From assembly GCF_938039205.1 (NCBI RefSeq), contig NZ_CALHVM010000064.1, positions 1-47,600 on the forward strand: a stretch of DNA of 47,600 nt. The letters are read 5' to 3'. The position numbers and the translations under genes are program-made. Source of the stretch: an uncultured Campylobacter sp. (GTDB lineage: Bacteria; Campylobacterota; Campylobacteria; Campylobacterales; Campylobacteraceae). Position 1 is the first letter of the stretch. Each line of letters opens with the position of its first letter. The notes under the pieces were generated by a model that did not search any database, was not told the origin of the DNA, and saw only the letters and a list, made by a program, of their open reading frames with translations. Below are positions 24,788 through 33,452 of this stretch, in pieces.

Positions 24788-26724
24788 TGAGCATAGGAAA
24801 AGTAGTCTCCATAAATTTTAATCAGTTTAAAGTAAAAATTTTTTCAGAAATCACCGGTGGATCTGTAAACATTAATGGTGATACATATTATTTTGGAAAC
24901 ATAGGTAGTTATTTGAAGACTGTTAATGCCATAGGGGAATCGATAGTTTGTGAGGTTGTTTCTATTTTTGATTCTGATTTATATAATGAAGCAAAAGCCT
25001 TTAATGTTGATGGGTATAGGGAGCTTATGCTTAAGCCAATAGGAACTATAAATAAAGAGAATAAATTTTCCTTAGGGGTCGGAATTTATCCGAGCTTATA
25101 TACCAATGTGGATATTATAACCAATGAGGATATGCATATTATATTATCTAACGAATATGATGTGAACGAACCAGAAATACATAAAAGTTTTAATTTGGGT
25201 ATTAGTAAAAATCTAATAAATTATCCAATTAGTATTTCAATAGATGATTTTTTTAATATACATTCTGCTGTGCTAGGAAACTCTGGAAGCGGTAAATCAA
25301 ATACGATTGCGCACATTATTCAGTCGATTTACAGAAAAAAAGAAAACTCCGCAAGAGGATCAAAACTTATAATATTTGACGTAAACGGTGAATACAGACA
25401 AGCTTTTAAAAAAGATTTAAATAAAGAAATAACAATAAAATATTTTAGGCCAAATTTAAAAAAAGAAATTGCGGATGAAAATATAGAAGCGTTTTATATG
25501 CCGCATTTTTTAATGACATTAGATGAATGGAGTTCTTTTTTGTTAGCAACAGATGCGACGCAAAGACCTTTTTGGGATAAAGTTCTTCAAGAATCTTACA
25601 AATTTTATAAAATATCAACCTCTGAAGATAAAGATAGCAAGAGATTTATAAACTACCTTAGGTATAAACTTTGCATGTTGCTTGGTAGTGTTTTAAGCCA
25701 AGCTGATACTGACACATCAAGAATAACAACTGCTGGTGCACTAATATTAAAAATACAAGATATTATTAACAGAGATGTATCGTTAAAAACAAAGTGCGAG
25801 GCAGAAGGGCTTTATGCTGATATAAATAAACTTCATTCTAATTGCACAATAGTATACGGACAAAATAAAAACAAATTAGATCAAGCAGTAAAGGATATTA
25901 ATGAAAAAATAGACTATGAAGAAATAGAAAAAATATTTGATGAGAAGCTAGATGATGGAGAATTTTATGATTATAAATTTTTAAAAATATCTGCTGAAAT
26001 GATTTTGTTAGAAGAAGACGCTAAAGGAAATAGATTAATGAGAGGCTATACCTCTACGATGCTAAATAGGCTTGATTATTTTATCTATAATAACGACTGT
26101 AAATTTATGAGAGAAACACCGGATAATCTTGGGATTAAAAATGTAGACTCATACTTTGAGTATCTTTGGGGTAAGGATACTCAAACAAAAACACAACTAA
26201 TAATCATAGATACTAGCGAATTGAGTATTGACGTTTTAGAAACTTTAACAAGTGTCCTTTCTAGATTAATTTTTTCACAAAGAAAAGAATTGCATAATGA
26301 TGAAAGGCGCAAAAAACCCGTACATCTTATACTTGATGAAGCTCATAGATATATTAAAAAAGACTATAAATACCTACTAAGAGAAAATATTTTTGAAAAA
26401 ATAGCAAGGGAAGGAAGGAAATACTCATTATATCTGTTGATATCATCTCAAAGGCCATCGGAACTATCAGAAACGGTTTTGTCTCAATGTGGAAATTTTA
26501 TTATCCATAGAATACAAAATGAAGTAGATATGAGATATATAAATGCTATATTGCCTTATTTTTCAGATGACTTTGTAAATAAAATAAAGCAATCAGTTCC
26601 TGGGGAGGCACTAATATTTGGCCATTGTGTTTCGATGCCGCTACATGTAGCCATTAACAAATCTAATCCTGAGCCAAATAGTAAAAATTGCGAAATTACA
26701 AAAGAGTGGTTTGGCAGAGATTAA
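24787..26724 (+). CDS. herA: HerA-type ATPase of a SIR2-HerA antiphage system
   Basis: This is a hexameric DNA-translocase-type ATPase of the HerA/FtsK superfamily. The N-terminal HAS-barrel covers about 1-110. Walker A is GNSGSGKS at 164-171. Walker B is LILDEAH with Asp517-Glu518. A sensor segment SSQRPSELSE lies near 553, and an Arg-rich stretch (IAREGRKYS) precedes it. The 645-residue length fits defence HerA proteins. Known systems form a large SIR2-HerA complex in which HerA regulates or assists the NADase. Start and stop overlap with the SIR2 gene indicates one transcript. Low GC and near absence of the genome's TCAAATTTGA motif suggest acquisition. Confidence 0.92.
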   Translation: MSIGKVVSINFNQFKVKIFSEITGGSVNINGDTYYFGNIGSYLKTVNAIGESIVCEVVSIFDSDLYNEAKAFNVDGYRELMLKPIGTINKENKFSLGVGIYPSLYTNVDIITNEDMHIILSNEYDVNEPEIHKSFNLGISKNLINYPISISIDDFFNIHSAVLGNSGSGKSNTIAHIIQSIYRKKENSARGSKLIIFDVNGEYRQAFKKDLNKEITIKYFRPNLKKEIADENIEAFYMPHFLMTLDEWSSFLLATDATQRPFWDKVLQESYKFYKISTSEDKDSKRFINYLRYKLCMLLGSVLSQADTDTSRITTAGALILKIQDIINRDVSLKTKCEAEGLYADINKLHSNCTIVYGQNKNKLDQAVKDINEKIDYEEIEKIFDEKLDDGEFYDYKFLKISAEMILLEEDAKGNRLMRGYTSTMLNRLDYFIYNNDCKFMRETPDNLGIKNVDSYFEYLWGKDTQTKTQLIIIDTSELSIDVLETLTSVLSRLIFSQRKELHNDERRKKPVHLILDEAHRYIKKDYKYLLRENIFEKIAREGRKYSLYLLISSQRPSELSETVLSQCGNFIIHRIQNEVDMRYINAILPYFSDDFVNKIKQSVPGEALIFGHCVSMPLHVAINKSNPEPNSKNCEITKEWFGRD

Positions 26725-27073
26725 TTTTGAGAGAAAAGTTGTTGGCAATAAAAGATTTAATAGTGCCGATAGTGAAACTAGTATAGAAGCGAAAGTTTTT
26801 TGTTTATTTGGATTATAATTACCGAGCTTTTGATATTACAAAAGCAAAAATAAAAATATCTTTAAAAGTAGTAAGTTGGCTATTGTATCAATCTGATCAA
26901 GGCTAGCAACGACAAGAAAAAGTGCGAGAACTAATCCAAAAAATAGCAGTAAAAGTGTGTTGAGGTGCTTTGGTTGCCTTTCTTTATATTGCAACTCTTG
27001 CAGTCAAATAGTGCTTGCATTAGCTAAACCAATAACAAATAAGATTGTCGGATTTTAAATTTAAAGGAAAAAC
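26725..27073. other. Right flank of the defence island
   Basis: These 349 bp between herA and ybgC are still AT-rich up to about 27000. On the minus strand they contain a short hydrophobic frame (26836-26994) described separately. The last 20 bp before ybgC carry the AAAGGAAAAAC ribosome site. No tRNA, integrase or inverted repeat is visible. Confidence 0.45.
26836..27020 (-). pseudogene. Possible small membrane protein remnant
   Basis: Reading leftwards, a frame from TTG 26994 to the stop at 26836 encodes a Lys/Gln-rich head and a strong membrane helix (LNTLLLLFFGLVLALFLVVAS) plus a second hydrophobic tail (ANLLLLKIFLFLLL). Just upstream, in another frame, ATG 27018-27020 begins MQALFDCKSC, which looks like the start of a zinc-ribbon membrane protein. 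One frameshift would join them. It may be debris left at the island's edge. It may also be chance in AT-rich DNA. Confidence 0.25.
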
Positions 27074-27472
27074 ATGAAAATACGAATCTACTATGAAGAT
27101 ACCGATGCTGGCGGCATAGTCTATCACGCAAACTATATAAAATACTGCGAAAGGGCGCGCAGCGAGATGTTTTTTGATTCGGAGGTTAAGCCTTTTAGCA
27201 AGGATGGGCATTTCGTCGTGAGTGAGATTCGGGCAAAATTTAAAAAACCTGCCGTCCTTGGCGATCTGCTCGAGGTAAAAACGAGCGTGGCAAGCCTAAA
27301 AAAAGCCTCCGCGCTCATAAATCAGAAAATTTATAAAATCGCAAATTTAAGCGGCGGATGCGAGCCAGAGCTCGTCTTTGAAGCGGACGTCGAGGTTGCG
27401 TTTGTCAGTAACCTAAGGCCTGCTAAGATGAGCGAGGAGATAGTGGATTTTCTCTCCTCTTATTGCTCGTAA
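27074..27472 (+). CDS. ybgC: YbgC-type acyl-CoA thioesterase
   Basis: This is a hot-dog-fold thioesterase of 132 residues. YYEDTDAGGIVYHANYIKYCERAR is the family signature, with the catalytic Asp in DTDAGG and the conserved His in VYHANY. It hydrolyses short acyl-CoA or acyl-ACP. In proteobacteria ybgC often sits near tol-pal, but not here. AAAGGA stands 6 nt before the ATG. Its 3' end overlaps the converging gene by 13 bp, so both stop codons lie within each other's coding sequence. Confidence 0.92.
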   Translation: MKIRIYYEDTDAGGIVYHANYIKYCERARSEMFFDSEVKPFSKDGHFVVSEIRAKFKKPAVLGDLLEVKTSVASLKKASALINQKIYKIANLSGGCEPELVFEADVEVAFVSNLRPAKMSEEIVDFLSSYCS

Positions 27473-28659
27473 AAGCCGTATTCGCCGGCTTTTAAAACCT
27501 TTGTATCATAGACGATCTGCGAGTCTTCGACGCTCTGGCTAAAAAGCCTCTGCGCGCCGCGGTTTAGGTAGGTCGCGTAGATGTAGTCAAGCCCGGCGCT
27601 AGCAGAGTAGCCCACCCAGTTGAAGTTCAAATTTTGCCCCAAAATTTCGTTGTTTGAGTCCAGCGCCCCGTCGGTTTTAGAAATCGAGTTTGCTATGTAG
27701 AGCTTTTCTCTATCTTGCGGTTGCATGAGCTTAAAGATGCTTGGCGCATAGTTGATCTGCGTGCTTAAAAGGGCGTTAAATTTGATGTCGTAAAGGCGCA
27801 TCTGAGAGCTCACCATTGAGGCTTTTACGAGCGGAACATTTAGAAAAACGGTCGCGCCGCTTAGTCTCGAGTTGCCAGAGAGCATTGACTTTAGGTCGGT
27901 GACGCCGTTTGCGATCTCGTTTTCGTAGGCTAGCCCGCCGCTAAACTCGTCCGCGTAGCGATTTAGCGCCGCTCCTAGCGCGCTACCGTCAGAAAATGCT
28001 GCGACTTGGCTGTTTGAGAAATTTAGTAGCTTTTCAACTTGCCCTTTGTAGTCTATACCGCCAAATATCAAATTATCCTGTGGCGAATCGACGCTAGAGA
28101 TGTGCAGAGTCGGCACGAAAGCCGTCATGGCGGGGTCTAAAACCTCGTTTAGATATTTTGCGCCTACAGGCGTAAACGGCGCGATGATATAGGAAATGTT
28201 TTCACTTTTAGCGCGAGCTAGGGCGCCGTCGATAGCGCTCGGGGCTTCGTTGCCGGTGTTGTAAAATTTAACGTCGATAGGGGCGTTTTGCCTGACGATG
28301 TAGGCGATAACCGCGTTTGAGACGACGCCGGCGTAGCTTTTTATGCTATCTTGCGGGATGATGACGGCGATTTTAAATTCGGCGTTTGAGTTTGGCGTCA
28401 GGCTTTCGCTGCCTGCGTTTGCGTAAGGGCCGTTTAGGGCGTTAATGGCTTGCAAAATTTCTTGATTCGAGCTGTTTTCGTAGCGAGCCAACAAGCTGTG
28501 CAAAAGACCTTCTTTAACGAGATCAAGCAAGCAAGCGTCGTCGCATTTTGCCGGTTCTAAATTTATATAAATTTCGCTGGCGGGCGGTATATCGGAGGCC
28601 TTTTCGCTCCTAGCAAACAGCGCCGAACAGATCAGTAAAGCGGTTAAAATTTTTCTCAT
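27460..28659 (-). CDS. Periplasmic binding-fold protein, function unknown
   Basis: This is an exported protein of 399 residues with a signal peptide (MRKILTALLICSALFA). The body looks like a type I periplasmic-binding fold: alternating beta/alpha segments such as FKIAVIIPQDSIKSYAGVVSNAVIAY, SYIIAPFTPVGAKYL, NLIFGGIDYKGQVEKLL and GATVFLNVPLVKASM. It resembles the LppC/LpoA or branched-chain-amino-acid receptor style, without the lipobox. It overlaps the uracil-DNA glycosylase gene by 4 bp and the same neighbours occur in C. jejuni (Cj0963-Cj0965c region, as I recall). The ligand is unknown. Confidence 0.75.
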   Translation of the reverse strand: MRKILTALLICSALFARSEKASDIPPASEIYINLEPAKCDDACLLDLVKEGLLHSLLARYENSSNQEILQAINALNGPYANAGSESLTPNSNAEFKIAVIIPQDSIKSYAGVVSNAVIAYIVRQNAPIDVKFYNTGNEAPSAIDGALARAKSENISYIIAPFTPVGAKYLNEVLDPAMTAFVPTLHISSVDSPQDNLIFGGIDYKGQVEKLLNFSNSQVAAFSDGSALGAALNRYADEFSGGLAYENEIANGVTDLKSMLSGNSRLSGATVFLNVPLVKASMVSSQMRLYDIKFNALLSTQINYAPSIFKLMQPQDREKLYIANSISKTDGALDSNNEILGQNLNFNWVGYSASAGLDYIYATYLNRGAQRLFSQSVEDSQIVYDTKVLKAGEYGFYEQ

Positions 28660-29285
28660 AGGTACTCTTTTATTTTTCTTAAATCGCTGAAAAACAGCTC
28701 TTTTTTGCTTGGATTTTTCGCTACGACGCTCGGCGAGTAGGTCGCCAGCAGGGCCGAGTGCTTAAATTTCATTATGTTTCCCCTTATTGTCTCAAAGCTT
28801 TGCGCGCTTTGTTTTATCATTTTGTAAAAAACCTCTTCGCCAAGCGCCACGATGAGCTTTGGCGCGACTAGACGGGCTTCCGCGCTAAAATACGGCTCGC
28901 AAAGCTCGTAAGCGTTTGTCGGAGCTTTGGCTGCGGGCTTGCATTTTAGCAGGCTCGTGACGTAAATTTCGTCCTTTTTAAGTCCTGCTAGCTCGTTTAA
29001 ATTTTGCAAAAACTTATCGTCGCCCGCCAAAAATTCTCCGCTCGCATCCTCGGCGGCGTTTGGCGCGTCAAATACGAAAACTACTTTAGCGCTTTTATCT
29101 CCAAGGCCCGTTAGTGCGTGGTTTGCGCTCTTGCAAAGCTCGCATAGATTGCACTCTTTGATGCTTGCGTTTAGTTCGGCAAGGCTACTCGGTAAGGCCG
29201 CGGACGAAGGCGAAAAATCGGCAAATTTATACCCGAACGCCCTAAGATAGTAAAGTTCTCTTAAAATTTCGTTTGCGTAACTCAT
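28656..29285 (-). CDS. Uracil-DNA glycosylase, family 4 type
   Basis: This 209-residue protein has four cysteines for a 4Fe-4S cluster: CNLC near residue 45-48, then KCKPAAKAPTNAYELC with the second pair. The motif block is VVFVFDAPNAAEDASGEFLAG, a variant of the family's GEGPG.xED.xGxPFVG. The usual GEAPG is FDAPN here, and the C-terminal HPS motif appears as YSPS. It should excise uracil from DNA, but the altered motifs make activity less certain. It is preceded by a 39-bp gap after the acetyltransferase gene and overlaps the downstream periplasmic protein gene. Confidence 0.8.
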   Translation of the reverse strand: MSYANEILRELYYLRAFGYKFADFSPSSAALPSSLAELNASIKECNLCELCKSANHALTGLGDKSAKVVFVFDAPNAAEDASGEFLAGDDKFLQNLNELAGLKKDEIYVTSLLKCKPAAKAPTNAYELCEPYFSAEARLVAPKLIVALGEEVFYKMIKQSAQSFETIRGNIMKFKHSALLATYSPSVVAKNPSKKELFFSDLRKIKEYL

Positions 29286-29324
29286 CGCGCGATGATATCC
29301 AAAAGGGCGTTAAAAACAGATAAA

Positions 29325-29801
29325 TCAAAGCGCGAGTTTGTTTAAATTTTCGCCGTCCAAGCGGTAGTTTCGCCACTGTTCTGACTGGTTTTTCGCGCCC
29401 ATTTTTTCGTAAAATTTTATGCCCGGCTCGTTCCAGTGCAGGCACGCCCACTCGAGGCGTTGCAGATTTTCGTTCTTGCAAATTTCGGCTAAAAATTTAA
29501 AAAACTCTTTTCCTATGCCTTTGTTGCGATGCTCTTTTTGGACGTATAGATCCTCCAGATATATCCCGCCAAGTCCCAAAAACGTGGAAAACGTGTAAAA
29601 ATATATGGCGTAAGCTATGATTTTGCCCTCTGTTTCGCAGACTAAAATCCTGGCATAGTTTTTCTCAAAAATAGACTCGGCAAAAATTTCGGGCGTAAAT
29701 TTGACATCATCGCTCATTTTTTCGTACGCGGCCAGCTCTTTAACCAGCTCGCAAACGGCCGAGACGTCGGCTCTAGAGGCTTTTCTAATAACGTAAGGCA
29801 A
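29325..29801 (-). CDS. GNAT acetyltransferase, diamine/spermidine N-acetyltransferase-like
   Basis: This 158-residue GNAT-fold enzyme has the acetyl-CoA loop HRNKGIGKEFFKFL and the segment GIYLEDLYV, which is characteristic of SSAT-like members that acetylate polyamines or related amines. The start is a TTG at 29801 with AGGAG upstream on the minus strand. No ATG fits. It is encoded divergently from rpmH and sits first in a run with the uracil-DNA glycosylase and periplasmic protein. The substrate is inferred from similarity only. Confidence 0.85.
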   Translation of the reverse strand: MPYVIRKASRADVSAVCELVKELAAYEKMSDDVKFTPEIFAESIFEKNYARILVCETEGKIIAYAIYFYTFSTFLGLGGIYLEDLYVQKEHRNKGIGKEFFKFLAEICKNENLQRLEWACLHWNEPGIKFYEKMGAKNQSEQWRNYRLDGENLNKLAL

Positions 29802-29937
29802 ATTTTTCTCCTAAATTTTAATAAGCTATTATATTTTTATTATTTTAAAACGAAGTTTAAAAATTTATTAAAAGGATTTTAAGCGATTTGTTGATAAAAT
29901 CACCGACTTATATCAAAATCACCATAAGGAAAAATTT

Positions 29938-30072
29938 ATGAAAAGAACATACCAACCTCATAAAACCCCTAGAAAACGCACTCACGGGTTTCGCGTCCGC
30001 ATGAAAACTAAAAACGGCCGCAAAGTGCTAAACGCAAGACGCGCAAAAGGCAGAGCAAGATTGGCCGTTTAA
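29938..30072 (+). CDS. rpmH: Ribosomal protein L34
   Basis: This 44-residue, very basic protein of the large ribosomal subunit has the universal pattern MKRTYQPHKTPRKRTHGFRVRM...GRKVLNARRAKGRARLAV. TAAGGA precedes the ATG by 7 nt. It opens the conserved rpmH-rnpA-yidD-yidC-jag-mnmE operon. Its last codons overlap the probable beginning of rnpA. Confidence 0.98.
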   Translation: MKRTYQPHKTPRKRTHGFRVRMKTKNGRKVLNARRAKGRARLAV

Positions 30073-30404
30073 GCAAATTTAGCTCTATAAGCAGCCAAAA
30101 GGAGTTTTCAAGCGTCTACAAAGAGGCCATTAAATGGCACTGCGAGGAGGCGATAGTCTTTTTTAAGCCTTGCAATGAAAATAAACTAGCCGTCGTAGCC
30201 AGCAAAAAGGTGGGCAAAGCCGTCGTTCGCAACCGATGTAAAAGACTTTTGCGAGCGGTCGTCGTCGAGATTTCAAATGAGCTTGCGGACGGCATTTACG
30301 TGATAGTTGTTAAAAACGGGCTAGATAAAAGCTCGTTTTTAAAGCTCAAAAAAAATATCTCTTGGGCTATGAAAAAACTCGGATGTATAAAATCAGGCAT
30401 ATGA
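30060..30404 (+). CDS. rnpA: Ribonuclease P protein component
   Basis: This is the protein subunit of RNase P, which matures tRNA 5' ends. The core SKKVGKAVVRNRCKRLLRA is the RNA-binding signature, and EFSSVYKEAIKW is the normal N-terminal block. The only standard start codon in frame is GTG 30210, which would delete that block. The frame is open back to 30012 with no ATG, GTG or TTG. I therefore place the start at ATT 30060, with AAAAGG 9 nt upstream, giving 114 residues and a 13-bp overlap with rpmH. The family is certain, the start is not. The stop overlaps the yidD ATG. Confidence 0.85.
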   Translation: MGRLSKFSSISSQKEFSSVYKEAIKWHCEEAIVFFKPCNENKLAVVASKKVGKAVVRNRCKRLLRAVVVEISNELADGIYVIVVKNGLDKSSFLKLKKNISWAMKKLGCIKSGI

Positions 30405-30748
30405 AAATGATAAAACAAGCTATTTTATTTTTGATAAAAGCGTATCAAGATTATATCTCTAAATTTACTCCAAAGTCTTGCAGATACTATCCCTCGTGTT
30501 CGGAATTTGCCGTTTGGCAGTTCAAATTTAACGGCTTTTTCTCGGCACTCTTCGCGGTTATTTTTAGAATTTTACGCTGTAATCAACTCTTTAAGGGCGG
30601 CATCGACTACCCCATCATTAGTAAAAATTTCGACTCTTTTTTTATATCCAATCAAAATTTAAAATCACACATCGCATTTTGGTTCGTCCCGTATAAAAAA
30701 AATAAATTCTACGTTATTAAAAATTTAGACTTTCAAAAGGAAAAATAG
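30401..30748 (+). CDS. yidD: Membrane protein insertion efficiency factor YidD
   Basis: This is a small inner-membrane-associated protein that aids YidC. KFTPKSCRYYPSCSEFAVWQF and LRCNQLFKGGIDYP are the family hallmarks, including the Cys residues. I use ATG 30401, which overlaps the rnpA stop. ATG 30407 is an alternative, and an earlier in-frame ATG at 30362 lies inside rnpA. The 115-residue length is a little longer than usual because of a Lys/Asn-rich C-terminal extension. Confidence 0.93.
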   Translation: MKMIKQAILFLIKAYQDYISKFTPKSCRYYPSCSEFAVWQFKFNGFFSALFAVIFRILRCNQLFKGGIDYPIISKNFDSFFISNQNLKSHIAFWFVPYKKNKFYVIKNLDFQKEK

Positions 30749-32310
30749 TGTTAGACAATATGTCAGTTCAAAAACGCGTGTTATTAGCGACCGTTTTATC
30801 TTTTATCTTTTTTATCGCTTACGATTATTTTTTTATTCCTAAAAATTTGCCGTTAGATCAAAATCAAACAGTAGCTGCGCAGCAGGTAGGGCAAGCAAAC
30901 GCCGCTCCAAGCGCAAATACCGCATCAGGCGCTAGCTCTCCGCAGGCCGCATCGACTCAAAGCCGCGAGATCGCTGTGATAAAGGGCGAACACTTTGAGG
31001 CGCGCATAGACGAGCTGGGCAGGATTTCGAAATTTTATTTAAATGACGAAAAATACAAAAACGCCGAAGGCAATCGCATCGAACTAGCAGGCGCTCAGCC
31101 GTTACCGCTTGAAGTACGCTTTAGCGACAAAGCTTTAAATGAGCAAGCTTTTAAAGTGGCTTACACGAGCGACGTTAGCGAGATAAATTTAGCCAGCGAG
31201 CCAAAAAGCATAGTTTTAACGCAAAATTTGGAAGGCTCTAGCGTAACCAAAAAAATCACATTTTATCCAAACGGAAGCTACGACCTAGATCTTAGCGTGA
31301 GCGCTGGCGAATACTACGTGACTCCGGGATTTCATCCAAACGTCGCTATCGACAGCTACACCGTCCACGGCGCGCTGCTTAAGCATAACGACGGTAAGCT
31401 AACTATCATCGAGGATGGCGACGTAGACGCGACCGAGAGCTTTAATAACGTAAACATAGCCGCAGCTAGCGACAGATACTACACGGCTTTGTTTTTTAAA
31501 TTTGACGGACTTTTAAATCCCGTAGTTTCAAAAGATGGCGCCGGAAATGCGGTGATATTTGTAAAAGGCGAGCAAAATTTTAAAGCCAAAGGCTACATCG
31601 GAGCTAAAGACCACGCGACTCTAAACCAGATAAACGAGGAGCTCGTAGACGTCATCGAGTACGGCTGGTTTACCTTTATAGCAAAGCCGATGTTTGCGTT
31701 TTTAAATTGGCTTTACGGTTACATCGGTAACTGGGGCTGGGCGATCGTCGTTCTGACGCTAGTTATCAGGATCGTGCTTTTCCCGCTAACCTACAAAGGC
31801 ATGCTATCGATGAACAAGCTAAAAGATCTAGCGCCGAAGGTAAAAGAGCTGCAAGCCAAATACAAAGGCGATCCGCAAAAGCTAAATATGCACATGATGG
31901 AGCTATATAAGAAAAACGGCGCCAACCCGATGGGCGGCTGCTTGCCGATACTTATGCAGATTCCGATTTTCTTTGCGATTTACCGCGTACTACTAAACGC
32001 GATAGAGCTAAAAGCCGCGCCGTGGATACTTTGGATACACGACCTTTCGGTGATGGATCCGTATTTTGTACTGCCTATATTGATGGGTGCGACTATGTTC
32101 CTTCAGCAAAAGCTCACGCCGACCACGTTTAGCGACCCGATGCAAGAAAAGATAATGAAATTTTTACCGCTTATCTTTACGTTTTTCTTCGTGACCTTCC
32201 CTGCGGGACTTACGCTTTACTGGTTTGTAAACAACGTCTGCTCGGTCATCCAGCAAGTTTTTGTAAACAAGCTCTTTGAAAAGCATAAAAAAGCGGAGGT
32301 AAAGGCCTGA
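30748..32310 (+). CDS. yidC: Membrane protein insertase YidC
   Basis: This inner-membrane insertase and chaperone for membrane proteins has 520 residues. It has an N-terminal helix (about 10-28), a large periplasmic beta domain with a low-complexity Ala/Ser linker (about 35-75), and the conserved five-helix core near 315-515 (GNWGWAIVVLTLVIRIVLFPLTYK, KNGANPMGGCLPILMQIPIFFAIYRVL). The start is GTG 30748, which overlaps the yidD stop. ATG 30760 is possible. The C-terminal tail is Lys-rich. Confidence 0.97.
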   Translation: MLDNMSVQKRVLLATVLSFIFFIAYDYFFIPKNLPLDQNQTVAAQQVGQANAAPSANTASGASSPQAASTQSREIAVIKGEHFEARIDELGRISKFYLNDEKYKNAEGNRIELAGAQPLPLEVRFSDKALNEQAFKVAYTSDVSEINLASEPKSIVLTQNLEGSSVTKKITFYPNGSYDLDLSVSAGEYYVTPGFHPNVAIDSYTVHGALLKHNDGKLTIIEDGDVDATESFNNVNIAAASDRYYTALFFKFDGLLNPVVSKDGAGNAVIFVKGEQNFKAKGYIGAKDHATLNQINEELVDVIEYGWFTFIAKPMFAFLNWLYGYIGNWGWAIVVLTLVIRIVLFPLTYKGMLSMNKLKDLAPKVKELQAKYKGDPQKLNMHMMELYKKNGANPMGGCLPILMQIPIFFAIYRVLLNAIELKAAPWILWIHDLSVMDPYFVLPILMGATMFLQQKLTPTTFSDPMQEKIMKFLPLIFTFFFVTFPAGLTLYWFVNNVCSVIQQVFVNKLFEKHKKAEVKA

Positions 32311-33452
32311 TGCGAATAGAAGCCGAAAATCTACAAGAGGCCTTTCAAAAGGCCGCGCAGGAGTTAAACTGCTCCGTTACCGAGCTTGATATCAAAATTT
32401 TGCAAAATCCAAGCGCCGGTTTTTTGGGATTTTTCAAAAAAACGGCGATCATCGAGGCAGTAAAAGAGGGTGCGCATAAGGAAGCAAAAAAAGCTCCTCA
32501 AGCCGCTAGCGAAAACGGTCATAAAGAAAACGGCGGCGAAAAAAAGAAGGAATTTAAGAAAAAAGAGAACTCCGGCGAAGAGCAAAATCACCGAAGCGAA
32601 AAGAAAAAAAATCATAAAAATCGCCACGATCATCACAAAAATCATGCGGCAAAACAAAGCGAAAGTAGCGCGGTAAACGAGTCTAAAGTCGAAGAAGCGC
32701 AGCCGCAAAAAGAGCCTCAGGTAAAAGAAAAAGAGTCGCATAAAAAGGAACAACCGAAAAAAGAGAGCGGCAAAAGTATCCTTGATCACTCTATCATCGA
32801 TACCTTTAATAAAAACGACTTTTACGAAGGCGATGAAAAAACCACAGCTGGCGAAAATTTAGGCTTGCAGGCATCTGTCGGCGATGCAAATTTGACGCAA
32901 GCCGTGCCAAATTTAGCTAAAAAAGAAAAACAAGACTCCCGAGCCGATCGGGCGCAGGCTCAAAAACAAAAAGATCAAAAACCAAAAGCCGACATTGACA
33001 AAGCCCTGCCTGAGATAAAGCAGGGCGTAGAGAAGCTTTTTGGCGGAAATTTCTTTACTATAAACAAGATAGACGTGCGCAAATTTGACGACGAGACCGT
33101 GATAGTCGAGCTTGACGGCGAGGATGCGGCGCTGCTCATCGGCAAGGAGGGCTACCGCTACAAGGCGATTTCGTATTTGCTTTATAATTGGATCAGTTCG
33201 AAATATGGCCTTGCGGTGCGCCTTGAGATCGCTCAGTTTTTGCAAAATCAAGAAGCCGCGATCGATCAGTATCTAAAAGGTATAATCGAGCGAGTGGAGG
33301 AGACGGGCAAGGCTAAAACCAAGTCTTTAGACGGCGTTTTGGTCAAGATCGCCCTTGAAAAACTGCGCGAAAAATTCCCCGACAAATACGTAAGCGTAAA
33401 GTCAAATAGCGACGGGCAGTTCGTAGTCGTGAACGACTTTATCAAAAAATGA
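32310..33452 (+). CDS. jag: Jag/KhpB-type RNA-binding protein
   Basis: This 380-residue protein has a Jag-N domain (about 1-52, with NPSAGFLGFFKKTA), a long Lys/Glu/His-rich low-complexity linker (about 55-225), and a C-terminal KH domain containing the GKEG variant of the GxxG loop (LLIGKEGYRYKAISYLLYNW). An R3H-like end follows. In Gram-positive bacteria Jag/KhpB/EloR binds RNA and influences cell elongation. Here the role is inferred. The ATG overlaps the yidC stop by 1 bp. The linker is longer than in most homologues. Confidence 0.9.
   Translation: MRIEAENLQEAFQKAAQELNCSVTELDIKILQNPSAGFLGFFKKTAIIEAVKEGAHKEAKKAPQAASENGHKENGGEKKKEFKKKENSGEEQNHRSEKKKNHKNRHDHHKNHAAKQSESSAVNESKVEEAQPQKEPQVKEKESHKKEQPKKESGKSILDHSIIDTFNKNDFYEGDEKTTAGENLGLQASVGDANLTQAVPNLAKKEKQDSRADRAQAQKQKDQKPKADIDKALPEIKQGVEKLFGGNFFTINKIDVRKFDDETVIVELDGEDAALLIGKEGYRYKAISYLLYNWISSKYGLAVRLEIAQFLQNQEAAIDQYLKGIIERVEETGKAKTKSLDGVLVKIALEKLREKFPDKYVSVKSNSDGQFVVVNDFIKK

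Noticed and set aside
23349..27073. Phage or integrative element carrying the SIR2-HerA genes
   Set aside because: No integrase, transposase, tRNA target or flanking direct repeat could be found. Only composition marks the block.
29889..29897. DnaA-box-like TGTTGATAA upstream of rpmH, suggesting oriC
   Set aside because: It is a single imperfect box. There is no cluster, no dnaA or dnaN, and in Campylobacter rpmH is not at the origin.
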